Part shown: positions 21,176-32,465 of the stretch, piece after piece
How positions within the stretch are numbered: position 1 is the first letter of the stretch
Layout: each line of letters opens with the position of its first letter
Notes under the pieces: generated by a model
Seen by the model: only the letters and a program-made list of their open reading frames with translations
What the model was told of the DNA's origin: nothing
Databases searched by the model: none
Assembly: GCA_020543525.1 (NCBI GenBank)
Contig: JAHYIO010000039.1
Coordinates: 558,001 to 622,000, forward strand
Length of the DNA: 64,000 bases
Origin: Coriolopsis trogii
Taxonomy: Eukaryota > Basidiomycota > Agaricomycetes > Polyporales > Polyporaceae
Reading direction: 5' to 3'
Translations under genes and position numbers: made by a program

Positions 21176-22010
21176 CTCCTCGAAAAGCGGTCTGCAAATT
21201 ATTCGGACCGGAACCCTTCTCCGATGGTTGAAATGTGCGTATTATCCCTTTTCTACACATCTCTCTAAGTGGTCGTCTTAGAGCCGGCTTCACATGGGCC
21301 CCCACGTGTGCTGTGAGACGCTCATTAAATATGCTCTCCTCACCCTTCAGCGCTACGGGACATACTGGGGGCGACATCGGCGCGCCGTTCACCAGTTTCT
21401 CAACCCCAATGCTGTCAATGGCTATGCGGACCCCAATGCCTCGAGGCGCATCGGTTCGTAAACAGACACGATGACGTCATGCACTACATTTGCCAGTACG
21501 TCTGCTGGTTCAGTTGCATCGTTCTCCCCAAAGCCCGCTACCGCGCACTCTTCCATCTCTAGCGCAGCATGTCAATTGATTAATCTTATGCATACTTTCC
21601 CACCAGCTACTTCGGCTCCTCGATCATGCGCATCTGTTATGGCATCGAGGTCGATTCATCGCCAGTCGACTATCTGCAGATGGCTGAGGAGGAGCTCGCC
21701 ATCTTTCGGACGTCTTCGTACCGAAGAAGTGGCTATTGTTGAGACCTCCCCCATCCTTCGAAACGTCCCAGCATGGCAACCGGGTGCTGCGTCCAAGCGG
21801 ATTGCGGCCGAATGGGTGGTGACGATGCCGTGGAGAACTACGATGGATGCCATGGTATGTCTTAGTCTTACCGTGTTGGAGACTCTTACTGACATCGAAG
21901 GCTGGAGAGGGAGAGAACCGCGCGACCTTCCATGGCTTCGTAGCTCAAGGAGCAAATGCTGCAACAGTCTGGGGATGTACCAGCCGACGAAGAGGAGGTT
22001 GGCTCAAACC

Positions 22011-23355
22011 CGCTAGACGATCGACTGGCACAACCTTGAGCGCGTTGCCGTCGCGCTATCATACAGCGAACCTGCTTATGCATGAAATCACCTCTCGACC
22101 TGAGGTGCGTTTCGTCGCGGTGGAAGCCTTGTGCTATGGTATGGGTTTCTGTTTTGCACTGACAGTAAGTAGACGACAGCGAAGTTGCGTCCTTCGATGA
22201 AACTGACGTCCGTGTGTCTGGTGAACAGTGATTTGTCTCGTACCGCCATCTCCATGCTCCCCGATCTTCGTCTCGCACCGCCCGCATCATCGTTTCAAAG
22301 CTTCTCCGTGACATCTGAAAATATGTTACCCCAGGGCAGCTGCGCTGTCTTGGCGTGGGTGACCGCCTCATCATCCCTTCTACGTTTGGCGCGAGAACCA
22401 GCATATGTCCGCGGCAGCCGTGGTGAGTACAGGCTGTCATTGGTTCCGCTGCGGCGTTCACCACGATTTTGATTTTGGCGTGCGTCTGACGGTGCGCCCA
22501 TACTTACCGTACGCCCGCATGACTCGCAGTCGATGGCGCCTACTACGCATCCAGCATCTCACCGCCAACAGGATGTTCTCGTGTTTGTGTCCAGTGGCAT
22601 ACCGCGCGCCCATGAGATCGCGGGAAGCCGGGAGACGAGTTGCAAAATCATCTGCTATCAGTAGTGTGGGTACAGTGCGGAGCTCCCACAGCGCCCACAA
22701 CGCAGATTATCGGTATCGTCGATGGCAAAGCATGCCCCACGTTCGGAGGTCACATTCACTCCTGGAATGGCTAGTCAGTCGCACGAGTTCCTAGGTGTTC
22801 CTAGCCTCGGCTCGGCTGTTACTGCAGTTGAGCGTTGGCTTATTTCTGTAAAGGAGGCACTCAGAGAGTAACGTGCAGTTCCGTGCTCGCCAATGGAGTG
22901 CTGCAGATCCGGTGTCAGCTGAAAATGTTTTCTAACAGGAGAGATATCTTATCTAGTCCCTTATGGTTAACAGAGCATTCCAGTGGTCGAGACATGCGTC
23001 GCCGCGCGCCCACTGTCACACGCTTCCGTAACAGGAACTACTCCGCCCACCCACGGAGATATAGAGATCTGCTACTAGGGAAATCCTGTCTCCGAGCCGT
23101 CTCTCAAACGCCGTAGGTAATCTATTTGATGCATGCGGGGTCTGAGGCGTCCCGTTGTCCATCTGAGTTCTCAGGATGGTGAGGGCATAAGTACTGCATG
23201 CTGGGGCGATCCATCCCAGCATGTCGAATCCTCCCTCCTATTTCCGCGGCGCCTACTCTACTATATCGCCTCTTGTGAGTGCGTGCCATCCTCTGTGCCT
23301 CTTCGCAGCTGATTGTACTGTGCAGTGAGCTTTTGCACAACATACTTGTCCGACG
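22011..23355. other. decayed sequence between P450-C and P450-D
   Basis: No intact gene is seen. Plus-strand fragments around 22330-22430 read coherently (Arg-Cys-Leu-Gly-Val-Gly-Asp-Arg-Leu-Ile-Ile-Pro) and another lies at about 22520-22640, but they do not match the missing 3' half of a P450. They may be remnants of an unknown gene. The last 300 bases should hold the P450-D promoter. Confidence 0.35.
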
Positions 23356-25654
23356 ATGGCGTCATTACTGGATGATGCCCTCTCCGTGGCAGGGGAAATT
23401 ACCAGCAAGCCTACATTGGCCCTCCTTGGGCTATGTGTCATGATTCTTGGAGTGCTCACCAAATACATGTCCCGTCGTTCCGTGTACGTGAACCCGAAGC
23501 ATCTCCCACTCCCACCGGGTCCAAAGCCGCTGCCCATCATTGGCAACGCCATGGATGTGCCGACGACGATGATGAGCCAGCGATTCCGCGAGATGAGCGA
23601 CAAATATGGTACGCCATCCTTCCGTCATGACAGCAATGACTGACTTCGAATTCGAATGGCAGGCGACGTTGTGTACCTCGATGCTTTCGGTCAGCCAATG
23701 ATCATTCTGGGCTCCCACGAGGCGGCTACAGAGTTGCTCGACAAGCGCTCAGCCAACAACTCAGACAGAGTTCCTTCCATTATGCGACTCATGTGCGTCC
23801 TGTTCCTCGTCATTTGATCGCCCCTGGCCTTCCCCTCGTCATCCGCTACTGCGTCACACCACGCCACCTCGTGTGCTGACGTTTTCCAAATGGCGATTGC
23901 AGATCCGGATGGGAATGGACGTTCGTCCTGATGCCTTACGGCCCCTCCTGGCGGCGTCGGCGCAAGGAGATGCACCAGTTCTTCCATCCCAATGCGGTCA
24001 CGCAGTACGAGCCGCTTCAGCAACGCGAGGCGCTTAAATTCCTCAAGAAGCTGATTGAGAAGCCAGAGACGTTCCTCCACCAGGTCCGCCAGTACGTGCT
24101 CCGAGTCTTTGCACGATGACGCACTTGACAAGCGAATCTGACCAAACGCATCTTCGGCCTTCGACAGCTCTTTCGCGTCAACGATCATGCGTATATCGTA
24201 TGGCATCGAAGTTGCGGACGAGAACGATGAATACGTCGAGGCCGCAGAGGCCGCAGTCACCACGTTCAACCTCGCGTTCGTGCCTGGAGCCTTCCTCGTC
24301 GAGACATTTCCCTCGCTCATGCGCATCCCGAGCTGGTTGCCTGGTGGAGGATTCAAACGCACTGCCGCCGCATGGAAGAAGATCGCGCACAGGATGCGCG
24401 ACAGGCCGTTGGAGCGGATAATGGATGCAATGGTCGGTCGATGTACGCTGCCTCAGTGCTGCCATTCTATTGACGTTCGCGCGTGGCTTCCGTAGAAGGA
24501 GGGGACGGCAGAGCCATCCATTGCTTCGAGTCTGATGGAAAAATTGCACACCAAAGGAGACAGCGTAGATATGACTGAGGAGCGCAACATTGTCAGGGAC
24601 ACTGCAGCACTGGCTTACGCAGGTCAGTCCCTCGAATTCCCGTGCAACGTACAGGAAAAGTGTTCTCCCGTGATGCTAGCCTATCATTCCATCATATAGC
24701 GGGCGCGGATACGGTGAGTGTGACTCAAAATGCCACTTTGCTTGCTTATGCTGACTCGCGCGCTTGGCATGCAGACCATATCAACAGTGCAGACCTTCTT
24801 CATGGCGATGGCGTGTTACCCGGAGGCGCAGGAGAGGGCACGCGCAGAGCTCGATGCGGTGGTAGGACCGCATCGCCTCCCGACGTTTGAGGACCGCCCC
24901 GCGCTTCCATACATTACGGCCATAGCGAAGGAGGCCATGCGGTGGCAGTCCGTGGTCCCTCTTGGTGTCCCCCACCGCTCCCTTGAAGACGACGAGTACA
25001 ATGGATACTTCATTCCCGCGGGTTCTCACCTAATTGCCAATCTGTGGTATGTGTATAGTGATGTTACTGACTGTGTGAAGTGCTGACGTCCACAACGAAG
25101 GGCATTCTCCCGGAACGAACGCGTATACCCAGATCCCGAGACGTTCAAGCCCGACCGCTTCCTAGACAAGCACGGCAAGATCGATCCTTCCGTGCAAGAT
25201 CCAAATACATTTGTGTTCGGTTATGGGCGCAGGTATGTCCCAGCAAACCTAATATCTGTCTTTCCTCCTGCCAGATCCGCGTGAGCCCGTCCCCGACGGC
25301 GGGCGGTTGGACTTTGAGTGATAGTGTCATTCTCTACCGCTGGCTAACTCTATCCTAGGGTCTGCCCTGGGCGGCACTTTGCCGAAGCGTCGCTCTTCAT
25401 AATGATAGCCTCCATCCTCCACACGCTGACCATCGACCACGCGACTGACGAGCAAGGCCGTCCCATAACTCCTGTGGCCAAGATGACTTATGGAGTCATA
25501 CAGTGCGTGCAGGCTTGCAAGCTTGAATGCATGCAGCATCACACCGCTGACTATGACTTGTTCGGACCGTAGGTACCCTGCGCCATTCCCGTGTAGCATC
25601 AAGCCACGGTCTTCTGCACATGCGGCGCTCGTATATGCTGGTCTGAACGAATGA
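23356..25654 (+). CDS. cytochrome P450 (P450-D), intact
   Basis: Ten exons (23356-23608, 23663-23792, 23903-24091, 24168-24432, 24496-24622, 24700-24713, 24775-25046, 25101-25232, 25359-25502, 25573-25654) give 535 residues. Features are an N-terminal anchor at about residues 20-37, Leu-Pro-Leu-Pro-Pro-Gly-Pro hinge, I-helix Ala-Gly-Ala-Asp-Thr encoded by a 14-nt exon, K-helix Glu-Ala-Met-Arg, Pro-Asp-Arg-Phe, and haem loop Phe-Gly-Tyr-Gly-Arg-Arg-Val-Cys-Pro-Gly with C463. Internal exon lengths match P450-A, -B and -G, so it is a tandem paralog. The N-terminal region is about 20 residues longer than in A and B. It is probably an endoplasmic-reticulum monooxygenase; the substrate is unknown. 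Confidence 0.93.
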
Positions 25655-27170
25655 ATCTGTCGCCTCAGATATCGCTCGCAGTAGGTATGGCACGGGCCCC
25701 ATCAAAGTGTAAACAGATAGCCTGGGTGACGGTGCTGTAGTTTGCTACGGGAGGAGGGAGGTCGCTGCCAACTTGAAGTATACGTACTACACGAAGCTTC
25801 CGACGGTATACTGGACATAAGCACGTCATTGACTGTTCATGGATTTGAGTAATATGAACATGTACTCGGTAAGGGTACAGGCAGTGGGTATAACATGCGC
25901 AGTTGCGACCCGGACCTTGAAGTGGCACCTGCCGTTGGGCGCTAAGCACCTGGTGCGGCTGCGCACACTCGGTGAGTTTGACTGTGTTCAAGCTCAGACT
26001 CGCACTTTGTTCATCCTCGACTAATCTAAACTCTTTGCCTCTCACTCATGATGCGTACAACTTGAACGCGTATGGCTTCGAAGGAAGTGAACGGCGTTTG
26101 TGATGCACCGATCTATCCCCAACTAGGCGGATAGTAGGGAATGACCGGCATCGCAGCGGGAGATGATGGGAAAGTGGACACAACAGGTCTCCAGGCCTGC
26201 TCTAGACCACAAGATCGCGAACTCGTGGAGGAGGTCATGATTGCAGTACGTTGGACACTGGCCTCATTCGGCGTATGTACAGAGGCGTGGCGATCGTGGA
26301 TGTTCTCTACGTTGCAAGCGCTACGGAGAACTTCATGCATCATGGCCCAGCCTATGGTGCACGGCGCCTAGTCACCGCTTAAAATGGGCAGTGGCAAAAT
26401 CGGCCAAACGACCAGATTAGAGCGCTTAGAGGGCGCTTACGGGGCGCCTAGGTCCAAGCGCCTCGGCTATTTGGCAGGAAGTGGCAAAATCAGAAGGGGA
26501 TGCGCAAAATATCTCGCCCAATTTTGAGAATTGGGACAAACGGCTTGACAGATCGTCTCCCTTTGGGAAAAGGAGTCGATTGGTCAAGCCAATAAGGAAA
26601 CGGGCAAAATCTCGGCACTCCCGTTTTGTTGTACAAGATAAGCGGTGACTAGGTGCCGCGCACCATACATCGTTTCTTGGACTCACGTCCAGCACTCTTT
26701 ATCATGCTCTTGCATCGAGATTGGCATTGGAGTTGACACTGGATAGGTTCTTCAGAACCTCTCAATGTTCAACCAGCTGTGCTCATCGTATTCCGACGCC
26801 CGCTACGCGTATGGACGACATGGTCACTCGCCACATTCCAGCTCCCTCCCACATGCCGCTTCAGCTTGGCAACCGTCCGCGGGGTTGCGCTCACCGCTTC
26901 GTCCTTCCTCGCGGTCGCAACCTTCCTCTGATGTCGAATTGATGCTCGTTCTTTTGTCCCCGCCCCGCCGGCGGTTTCGGTGCTTCTAGGCTTGGCATCG
27001 CGTGCGCGACCTTGTCCACACCTACGACCAGCATGCTTTGGATCAAACACCGATGTCGCCATGTCGTTTGCTCCGAGCTCTGTAGATAAGTACCATGTCT
27101 ACCTAGCATGCTCCATGGGATTCTGCATGTGGTGGTGCGGGTGGTGGTGTGTCATCAGGGGCCGCGAGCA
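25655..27170. other. intergenic region containing a MITE
   Basis: No gene is recognised. It holds the 311-bp inverted-repeat element at 26355-26665. Minus-strand frames at 26343-26113 and 27062-26769 are open but lack coding character and conserved motifs. Confidence 0.4.
26355..26665. mobile_element. 311-bp MITE with about 26-bp inverted repeats
   Basis: The left end, TGGTGCACGGCGCCTAGTCA, matches the complement of the right end with two mismatches; the repeat runs about 26 bp to CCGCTTA. TA dinucleotides flank both ends (26353-26354 and 26666-26667). The interior has short repeats of GGCAAAATC and no coding frame. Its repeat sequence is unrelated to that of the 455-bp MITE. Confidence 0.8.
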
Positions 27171-27176
27171 TATATA
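27171..27176 (+). promoter_or_regulatory. TATA box of the aminopeptidase gene
   Basis: TATATA lies 82 bases before the start codon in an otherwise GC-rich stretch. That spacing fits a fungal core promoter with a leader of about 50 bases. Confidence 0.45.
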
Positions 27177-27257
27177 GGAGACGTTTGTATGGGGAAGTGC
27201 GGTTGAGGACTTTGCGCCCAAGTCAGCCGTGCTTGCCTCTTCGCCTCTCGCGTCGTC

Positions 27258-28637
27258 ATGAAGTTCTTCGGGACGAGCTGCCTCCTCGCTGCTGCCGCCT
27301 TCACCGCGGTATGCGCTGCTCCCATCTCGCACGATGAGCTCGCGGACATGGCCGCTAAGGGCTACCGTCTCCTCGACATCGAGGAAGGCGCTCCGCCAGT
27401 CTGGAAGACTGAGGACGAGAAACTCGACCTCCTCCGCGCCAACGTCCACTTCGTGAGTGTTCATCATGCTCGCGCGTTGTATCGAGCCCTCATATCTGCC
27501 CGCAGTTTGATGTGACCGAGGTCTACAATCCCGAGGAGGAGGCTTCCCCCAAGCGCTTGTCTGCGCTCGCTGCAAAAGTGACTTGTATGTTGACGTTCAT
27601 ATATGTTTGTGTGATGTGAATTCATGCTGACCTTTCATCCAGTCCCTGCTCCTTCTCATTCGTCAGCTATCACGCCTATCTTGAGCACGTTGTCGACTTC
27701 GAACATGCAGTCGTACCTCTCGTCGCTTACCGCGTTCAACAACCGGTACTACAGGAGCTCGACCGGGCAGCAGGCCAGCCAATGGATCTTCGACAAGGCC
27801 ACAAGCGTGCGTAACCTCATCTCGCGCACGACGTCTGTCCGACGCTGACTCGCGTCGTCCTGTCCTCCCAACAGATCGCCGCCGGCCGCAGCGACATCAC
27901 TGTCACCAAGTTCACCCACTCCTGGCAGCAGTTTTCGGTCATCGCGCGCATTGAGGGCAAGTCCTCGGGGCCGGTTACCATCCTCGGCGCGCATGAGGAC
28001 TCGATCAACCTCAACTCGCCCACGAGCGGCCGCGCCCCGGGCGCGGACGACGACGGCTCCGGTACGGTCAACGTCATCGAGATCTTCCGCGCTCTCGTCG
28101 CGGCTGGCTACAAGCCGTCGACCCCGGTCGAGTTCCACTGGTACTCTGGGGAAGAGGGTGGGCTGCTTGGGAGCCAGGCGATCGCGACGGACTACAAAAA
28201 CCGGGGCGTGAGCGTGAAGGCGTTCATGGAGCTCGACATGACCGGGTACTTTGCGCCGGGCTCGAAGGAGGTCATCGCGCTCGAGGCGGACTACGTCGAC
28301 TCGGGCTTCAACGCGTTCATCAAGCAGGTCGTCGACACGTACTCCACCCTTGACTGGGCTATGGACACTGCTGTGCGTATTGTTGTTTTCTTTCACCCCT
28401 TGGTTGTCTGGCATCTGACTGGTGGTATTGGAACAGTGCGGATACGCGTGCTCTGACCACGCGAGCTGGTACAAGCAAGGATACACGACTGGCATGCTCT
28501 ACGAGGCCGTCACCGGCAACGACAACCCGCAAGTCCACAGCACCGGCGACACTACCTCCGTCAGGGGCTTCTCGTGGACCCACTCGCTCGAGTTCGCGAA
28601 GGTTGCGCTCGCCTACGTGTATGAGATGTCGGTTTAG
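27258..28637 (+). CDS. secreted M28 zinc aminopeptidase
   Basis: Five exons (27258-27452, 27506-27584, 27643-27806, 27875-28372, 28437-28637) give 378 residues. A clear signal peptide (Lys, then a Leu/Ala-rich core, about residues 1-20) is followed by a propeptide and the M28 peptidase domain. The di-zinc ligands of the family are visible in order: Gly-Ala-His-Glu-Asp, Gly-Ala-Asp-Asp-Asp-Gly-Ser-Gly, Ser-Gly-Glu-Glu-Gly-Gly (general base Glu and ligand Glu), Glu-Leu-Asp-Met-Thr, and Gln-Val-His-Ser-Thr near the C terminus. The length fits fungal leucine aminopeptidase 1-like enzymes, which release N-terminal residues from extracellular peptides. The Cys-Gly-Tyr-Ala-Cys pair at the start of exon 5 matches the usual disulphide. 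It is probably regulated as a nutrient-scavenging enzyme, which is an inference. Confidence 0.94.
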
Positions 28638-29217
28638 GACATACCATCTACTTGAGGGAAGGCGAAAACTGAAGCGTCGCGCTCATTGCATGTATGGAAG
28701 AGCGTCCGTTTGAATTTATTTTCCTAACACGGATACAATCATCGCGCGCGACCGCGCCCACAGTACTACCCCTCGTAACGCTATAGCAAAGGGCGCAGGT
28801 ATAGCGCGGACATGGTTGCCAAAGGAGTAAGGAGAGACGAATGAACTACTAGACGGATTCAACTCTGTCCGAGGGTTGCCGGGTATGTAAGTTGCAGGGA
28901 TTATCTACGATCTTCGAGAATAGGCACAGATACGAAGAGAACAACAACGTCAGCAAGAGCGTGAACCAAGCGAGCAAGCAGAACCAGAGGGACCCATACT
29001 ACTCCAGCGTCCACTGTGAGGCATGCGGCGCGCGCGAGCGTCAACGTTCACAGGAGGTCGCGATCACGCTCGAGGATGATCCACGGCTCCATCGCGATAA
29101 GTCCGTAGTCCTCCTCCGACGCGTTCTTGTCCGTCGACGCGCGACTCTGCCCATCGTGCTTCGAGTGCATCGACTCAAACGCTAGAATGAGAAACCGACA
29201 GACGTCGCGCCCGTCGA
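28638..29217. other. convergent intergenic region
   Basis: This lies between the stops of the aminopeptidase (plus) and DUF6533-A (minus). No coding signal was found on either strand. Confidence 0.4.
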
Positions 29218-31385
29218 TCAGCACGCAGCGGAAACACCCAAGATCGATAGACGTGACTGACTCGAGCGCTGCTTGCCCACGCTGCTACCGCTCCCATCGC
29301 CCTGCGCGAGACCGCCGAGGGGGGCAAGGACGGAGGGCACCTGGCTTGCGCGCCGGCTCGCGTTACGCGGGAGGGTCAAGCTCGCTCCGGCGCGCGTGCG
29401 GTCGTCGAGCTCGATGGGGTCGAAAAAGCCAGTGTCGGTCTCGGTCTCGGTCTCGTACCTGTCGCCGCCGTCGCCGTCGCCGCGACGACGGAGAGACTGG
29501 CGCGTGTTGAGACAGAGTCGCGACGCCTGTGTTTTGTGCGCCCAGAACCGAGTGACACGAGTACGAGTTTGGGGGATAGACGTGAGGGAGGAAGGGGTGA
29601 GAAAGAGGGACGGCACTCACGGAGACGGCGTAGACGACCGCGAGCCAGCTGCAAAAGGCAACGGGTGAGTATTGGCCGGATTCGGGATATGAGATGAGCG
29701 GAGATGAGAACGAACCTGAATGCAATTTCGAGAAGAGGACGGCCTTTGAAGATGATCAGGCAGAGCAGGTTCGCGAGGTTGCCCACTGCGTTCGTGGAAA
29801 GCCCGCACGTCAGAGGGTCGTGGAGCATGGCCGTAGTAGTCACTCACGGAAGGCACTGTTCGCCAGCAAGGGCAACGATGTCAGACGAATAGGTAGAGAC
29901 CTCTGAGTGTGATACGCACAGCAAGAAGTAGAACGCGCTATCCCGTACGAACGCATATATGAGCGGGCTCACGGACTCGAGCTCGCTCAGAGGAACGCGG
30001 CTCGCAATCGAGCTGTTCCTTCGCAGGGATACATTGTGCGCGAACTTGCGCAACACAAGCAGGAAGTAGATGCCTAGAGCCGCCTTTTGCTCAGCAAAGT
30101 GTCAAGAGAGTTCGTAAACGCGCAGAAGGCGTACAAGTTGTCAGTAGAGCAAATGACCTTCGTCGGGCGCAGTGAGCAGTCATTGTGATCGAGCAAATGT
30201 TCCAACGTACCAGGCTACAACGGTAGAATTGTAGAGATCTGGTGTCGTAAGGATACATCCGGGGATAGGAAAATTCGGCGGTCGGTCGTAAAACTTGATT
30301 CGAAGGAGTGACAGGGTGGCAATTGTAGGACCAGCCTGCGAGTCGTCTCAAGTCAGCAAACAGACAGCAGACAAAAATGACGTGAAATGGATGTACTGAC
30401 GATAACTTGAACTAGGGAGGATATAAAGTTAGCTTAAGCAGAGCATCAACAACAATGATAAACAAAAGATCATGCGTACTGCTGAATGCAACGCATATAA
30501 GAACCAATACTGCATAAGGTGCTGCAGTCAGTAGCAGGCATTGACGAGACGCCTTCCACAAGACACACTTCTTTTGCTCCGTTGATAAGAGGCCCACAGT
30601 CGCATGAGGAACATGGCTTCGCTGATCGCAGCTGTCAGCAAGGTGCCATTGCTACGCGATAATGAGTAGTGGCAAAGGATGAAGACTTCAAATCTCTCAC
30701 AAAGTAGCGTACCAGTGATATCGTCGGCAGCTAGCAACAGCGTGAGCATCGGAGCTAGGGAAGAACAGTAAACAAAATGGTTACAACTGTAGAGCATAAT
30801 CAGCACGTAAGACTACGAGTCCACCCAAGCCGATGACGTACTGAAGCCGTGACTGTGGTACTCGTGAAGACTACGACATCGGATTGTGAACGCAAGCTCG
30901 ACTGGCTGAACATGAACCTCCATACCAGTGATTGATATACTGTTAAAAGTGAGTAGGAAGATAAGTTATCGAGCTGATAAATACGCACCACAGTGTAACA
31001 AGAGTATAATATCGTACAATGAAGTAGAAGACTTTGGGTACGGACCACTTCGCTCTGGAAGAAAATCTCTATACTCGCAGTTTTCGAGACTCCGGACTCA
31101 ACTCACCTCCATATAAGGGTCACCTGGTTCGTTCCGTGAGACATCACACGGATGCTCGTTGATGTACTGGTAACGCACCTCTCGAGGAAGCGTAGCAACT
31201 ATGTCATAGGCGAGCCATGAGGTGGAGGCCACTAAGAAGCACTCTAGGTCACAAGGGGTTCGCGAAACGCGTTCGCAAGCAATCTACTCACCGACGCTGA
31301 GGTTGACTGTGTACAAATCCTGGATGATCCGCACTAGTTCCTCTGGCGTCCCCAACGCATCCGGGGAGGCGGTCAGTGAGCCCAT
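29218..31385 (-). CDS. DUF6533 multi-pass membrane protein, paralog A
   Basis: The first exons are clear: 31385-31292, 31231-31179, 31123-31107 (17 nt) and from 31054. They encode the DUF6533 motif: Trp-Leu-Ala-Tyr-Asp-Ile...Leu-Pro-Arg-Glu, Val-Thr-Leu-Ile-Trp-Arg, Ala-Lys-Trp-Ser-Val-Pro-Lys-Val-Phe-Tyr-Phe and Ile-Val-Arg-Tyr-Tyr-Thr-Leu. Further hydrophobic exons follow (Glu-Ala-Met-Phe-Leu-Met-Arg-Leu-Trp near 30610; Phe-Val-Arg-Asp-Ser-Ala-Phe-Tyr near 29940; Leu-Cys-Leu-Ile-Ile-Phe near 29750). The hydrophilic C-terminal tail begins Ser-Arg-Leu-Cys-Leu-Asn-Thr-Arg and ends at 29218. Middle exon borders are not resolved, and a stop blocks the simplest reading near 30780, so a lesion is possible. 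Several membrane spans are expected. The function is unknown in the family. Confidence 0.7.
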
Positions 31386-31457
31386 CCATGTACCTTGTTG
31401 TGCAGGTTGCGAATGACGAATGTGGTCCTCGAGCGGGGTCGCCCAACTATTCAGTGT

Positions 31458-31466
31458 CCTTATGTA
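31458..31466 (-). promoter_or_regulatory. degenerate TATA box of DUF6533-A
   Basis: Read on the minus strand, CCATACATAAGGACAC lies about 75-80 bases before the start. It lines up with CCATATATAAAGACAC at the same place in paralog B, with two changes in the TATA core. Confidence 0.4.
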
Positions 31467-32465
31467 TGGCTATCACGGACGTGGGTCTTTACCGGGCTTG
31501 GGTCACCCTGGTCGCATGGGTCTATCGGAACCTGGATCTAGGGCGAGCTCTGAAAGCTTCTGAAGTTCTGACCCGGCAGCGGGGCGGGTTGACGACTGCT
31601 TGATAAACCCTGTGCCGTGTAGCGACGGCCGACGCAAGTTGCAACAACTCCTCGGCGCTTGAATGCCCGCTCTAGCAGGCAGGGCGAATCTGTATACATA
31701 GTCAAGGCGGGTGATGTTCGTTATGCAGTCAATACTCACATGTTACCCAGTACGTATCGTCGCCCAAATGGGCCCTCACCAGTTTGGTAGCTGTTTGCTA
31801 TTGAATTTCGTCCCTGTTTCAGGCGTGTTCAGTTAACGGGTTAGTCGCTCCTGAGACCTGGCGTCGCGTGGGGCTGCGAGTGGGCGTATGGGAGCGGGCC
31901 CATGGTGATGATCTAGGCGAAGGAACCGACGATGTGGGCGTTGGACGACTTTGGATTAGCGTAGCATCCATCCTATTGGATCAGAGCTTTCGATTGTTGG
32001 TCCAGCTGGCCACTGCAACGGCATGCGCGCCATCAAAGTTGCGATAAATCGGACCCAACATGGTGATGATAGATTTCAGAAGTCGTCAGAAGACTCAAGA
32101 GAATGTATCCCAAGATATCTTACCCCGTTTACGCCTTAAAGCGAGCTGCAACAAGGAGGTATTGCTTCTGGATGGATACGTTGCCAGAGAGTACTTATTG
32201 ACAAGCGTCAACTCCGTACGCTTGGACGATAATTTATGTATCAGGCTGATAATCGCAGTGACTGGGTCAAGGACTTGTGCGTCGGTATGTTTGTTTGAGA
32301 AAGATAACAAGACATCTTCAAGTACCGTAAGTATGCTCTGGACTGCGTTGGGATGAAGAAGATCATGAGAGTCGAGGCAAGCGATGAATCGAGGAAATAA
32401 CAATAGACGCTAAATCTAATCTTATCTGCATAAATGATCGTATCTCCTTTCTTGGACAGGAGATA
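31467..32465. other. divergent intergenic region, no gene recognised
   Basis: This separates DUF6533-A (minus) from DUS3 (plus). A few short frames are open but none has conserved motifs. The last 150 bases are probably the DUS3 promoter. Confidence 0.35.

Larger units (their letters stand above)
13213..22010 (+). pseudogene. cytochrome P450-C pseudogene, split by two transposons
   Basis: The 5' part (13213-13505) encodes an anchor, a damaged hinge (Leu-Arg-Pro-Gly-Ala) and the start of exon 2. No ATG is present at the expected start. Exon 2 is interrupted at 13508 by a MITE, resumes for about 50 bases (13963-14019), is interrupted again by a 7.1-kb element, and resumes at 21168. If both insertions are ignored, the pieces align base for base with exon 2 of P450-B. 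Exon 3 (about 21350-21495) has lost bases and carries a stop. Exon 4 (about 21608-21855) has a frameshift but keeps Tyr-Phe-Gly-Ser-Ser-Ile-Met-Arg. Exon 5 is decayed, and I cannot find the K-helix or haem loop. It was dead or dying independently of the insertions. Confidence 0.88.

Noticed and set aside
5607..25654. A complete secondary-metabolite gene cluster
   Set aside because: Several P450s are present but no synthase backbone gene, transporter or pathway regulator, so a complete cluster cannot be claimed.
27749..28495. 248-codon open frame on the minus strand
   Set aside because: It lies antisense to the M28 aminopeptidase exon 4, which has all zinc ligands. It is a shadow of C-rich third codon positions.
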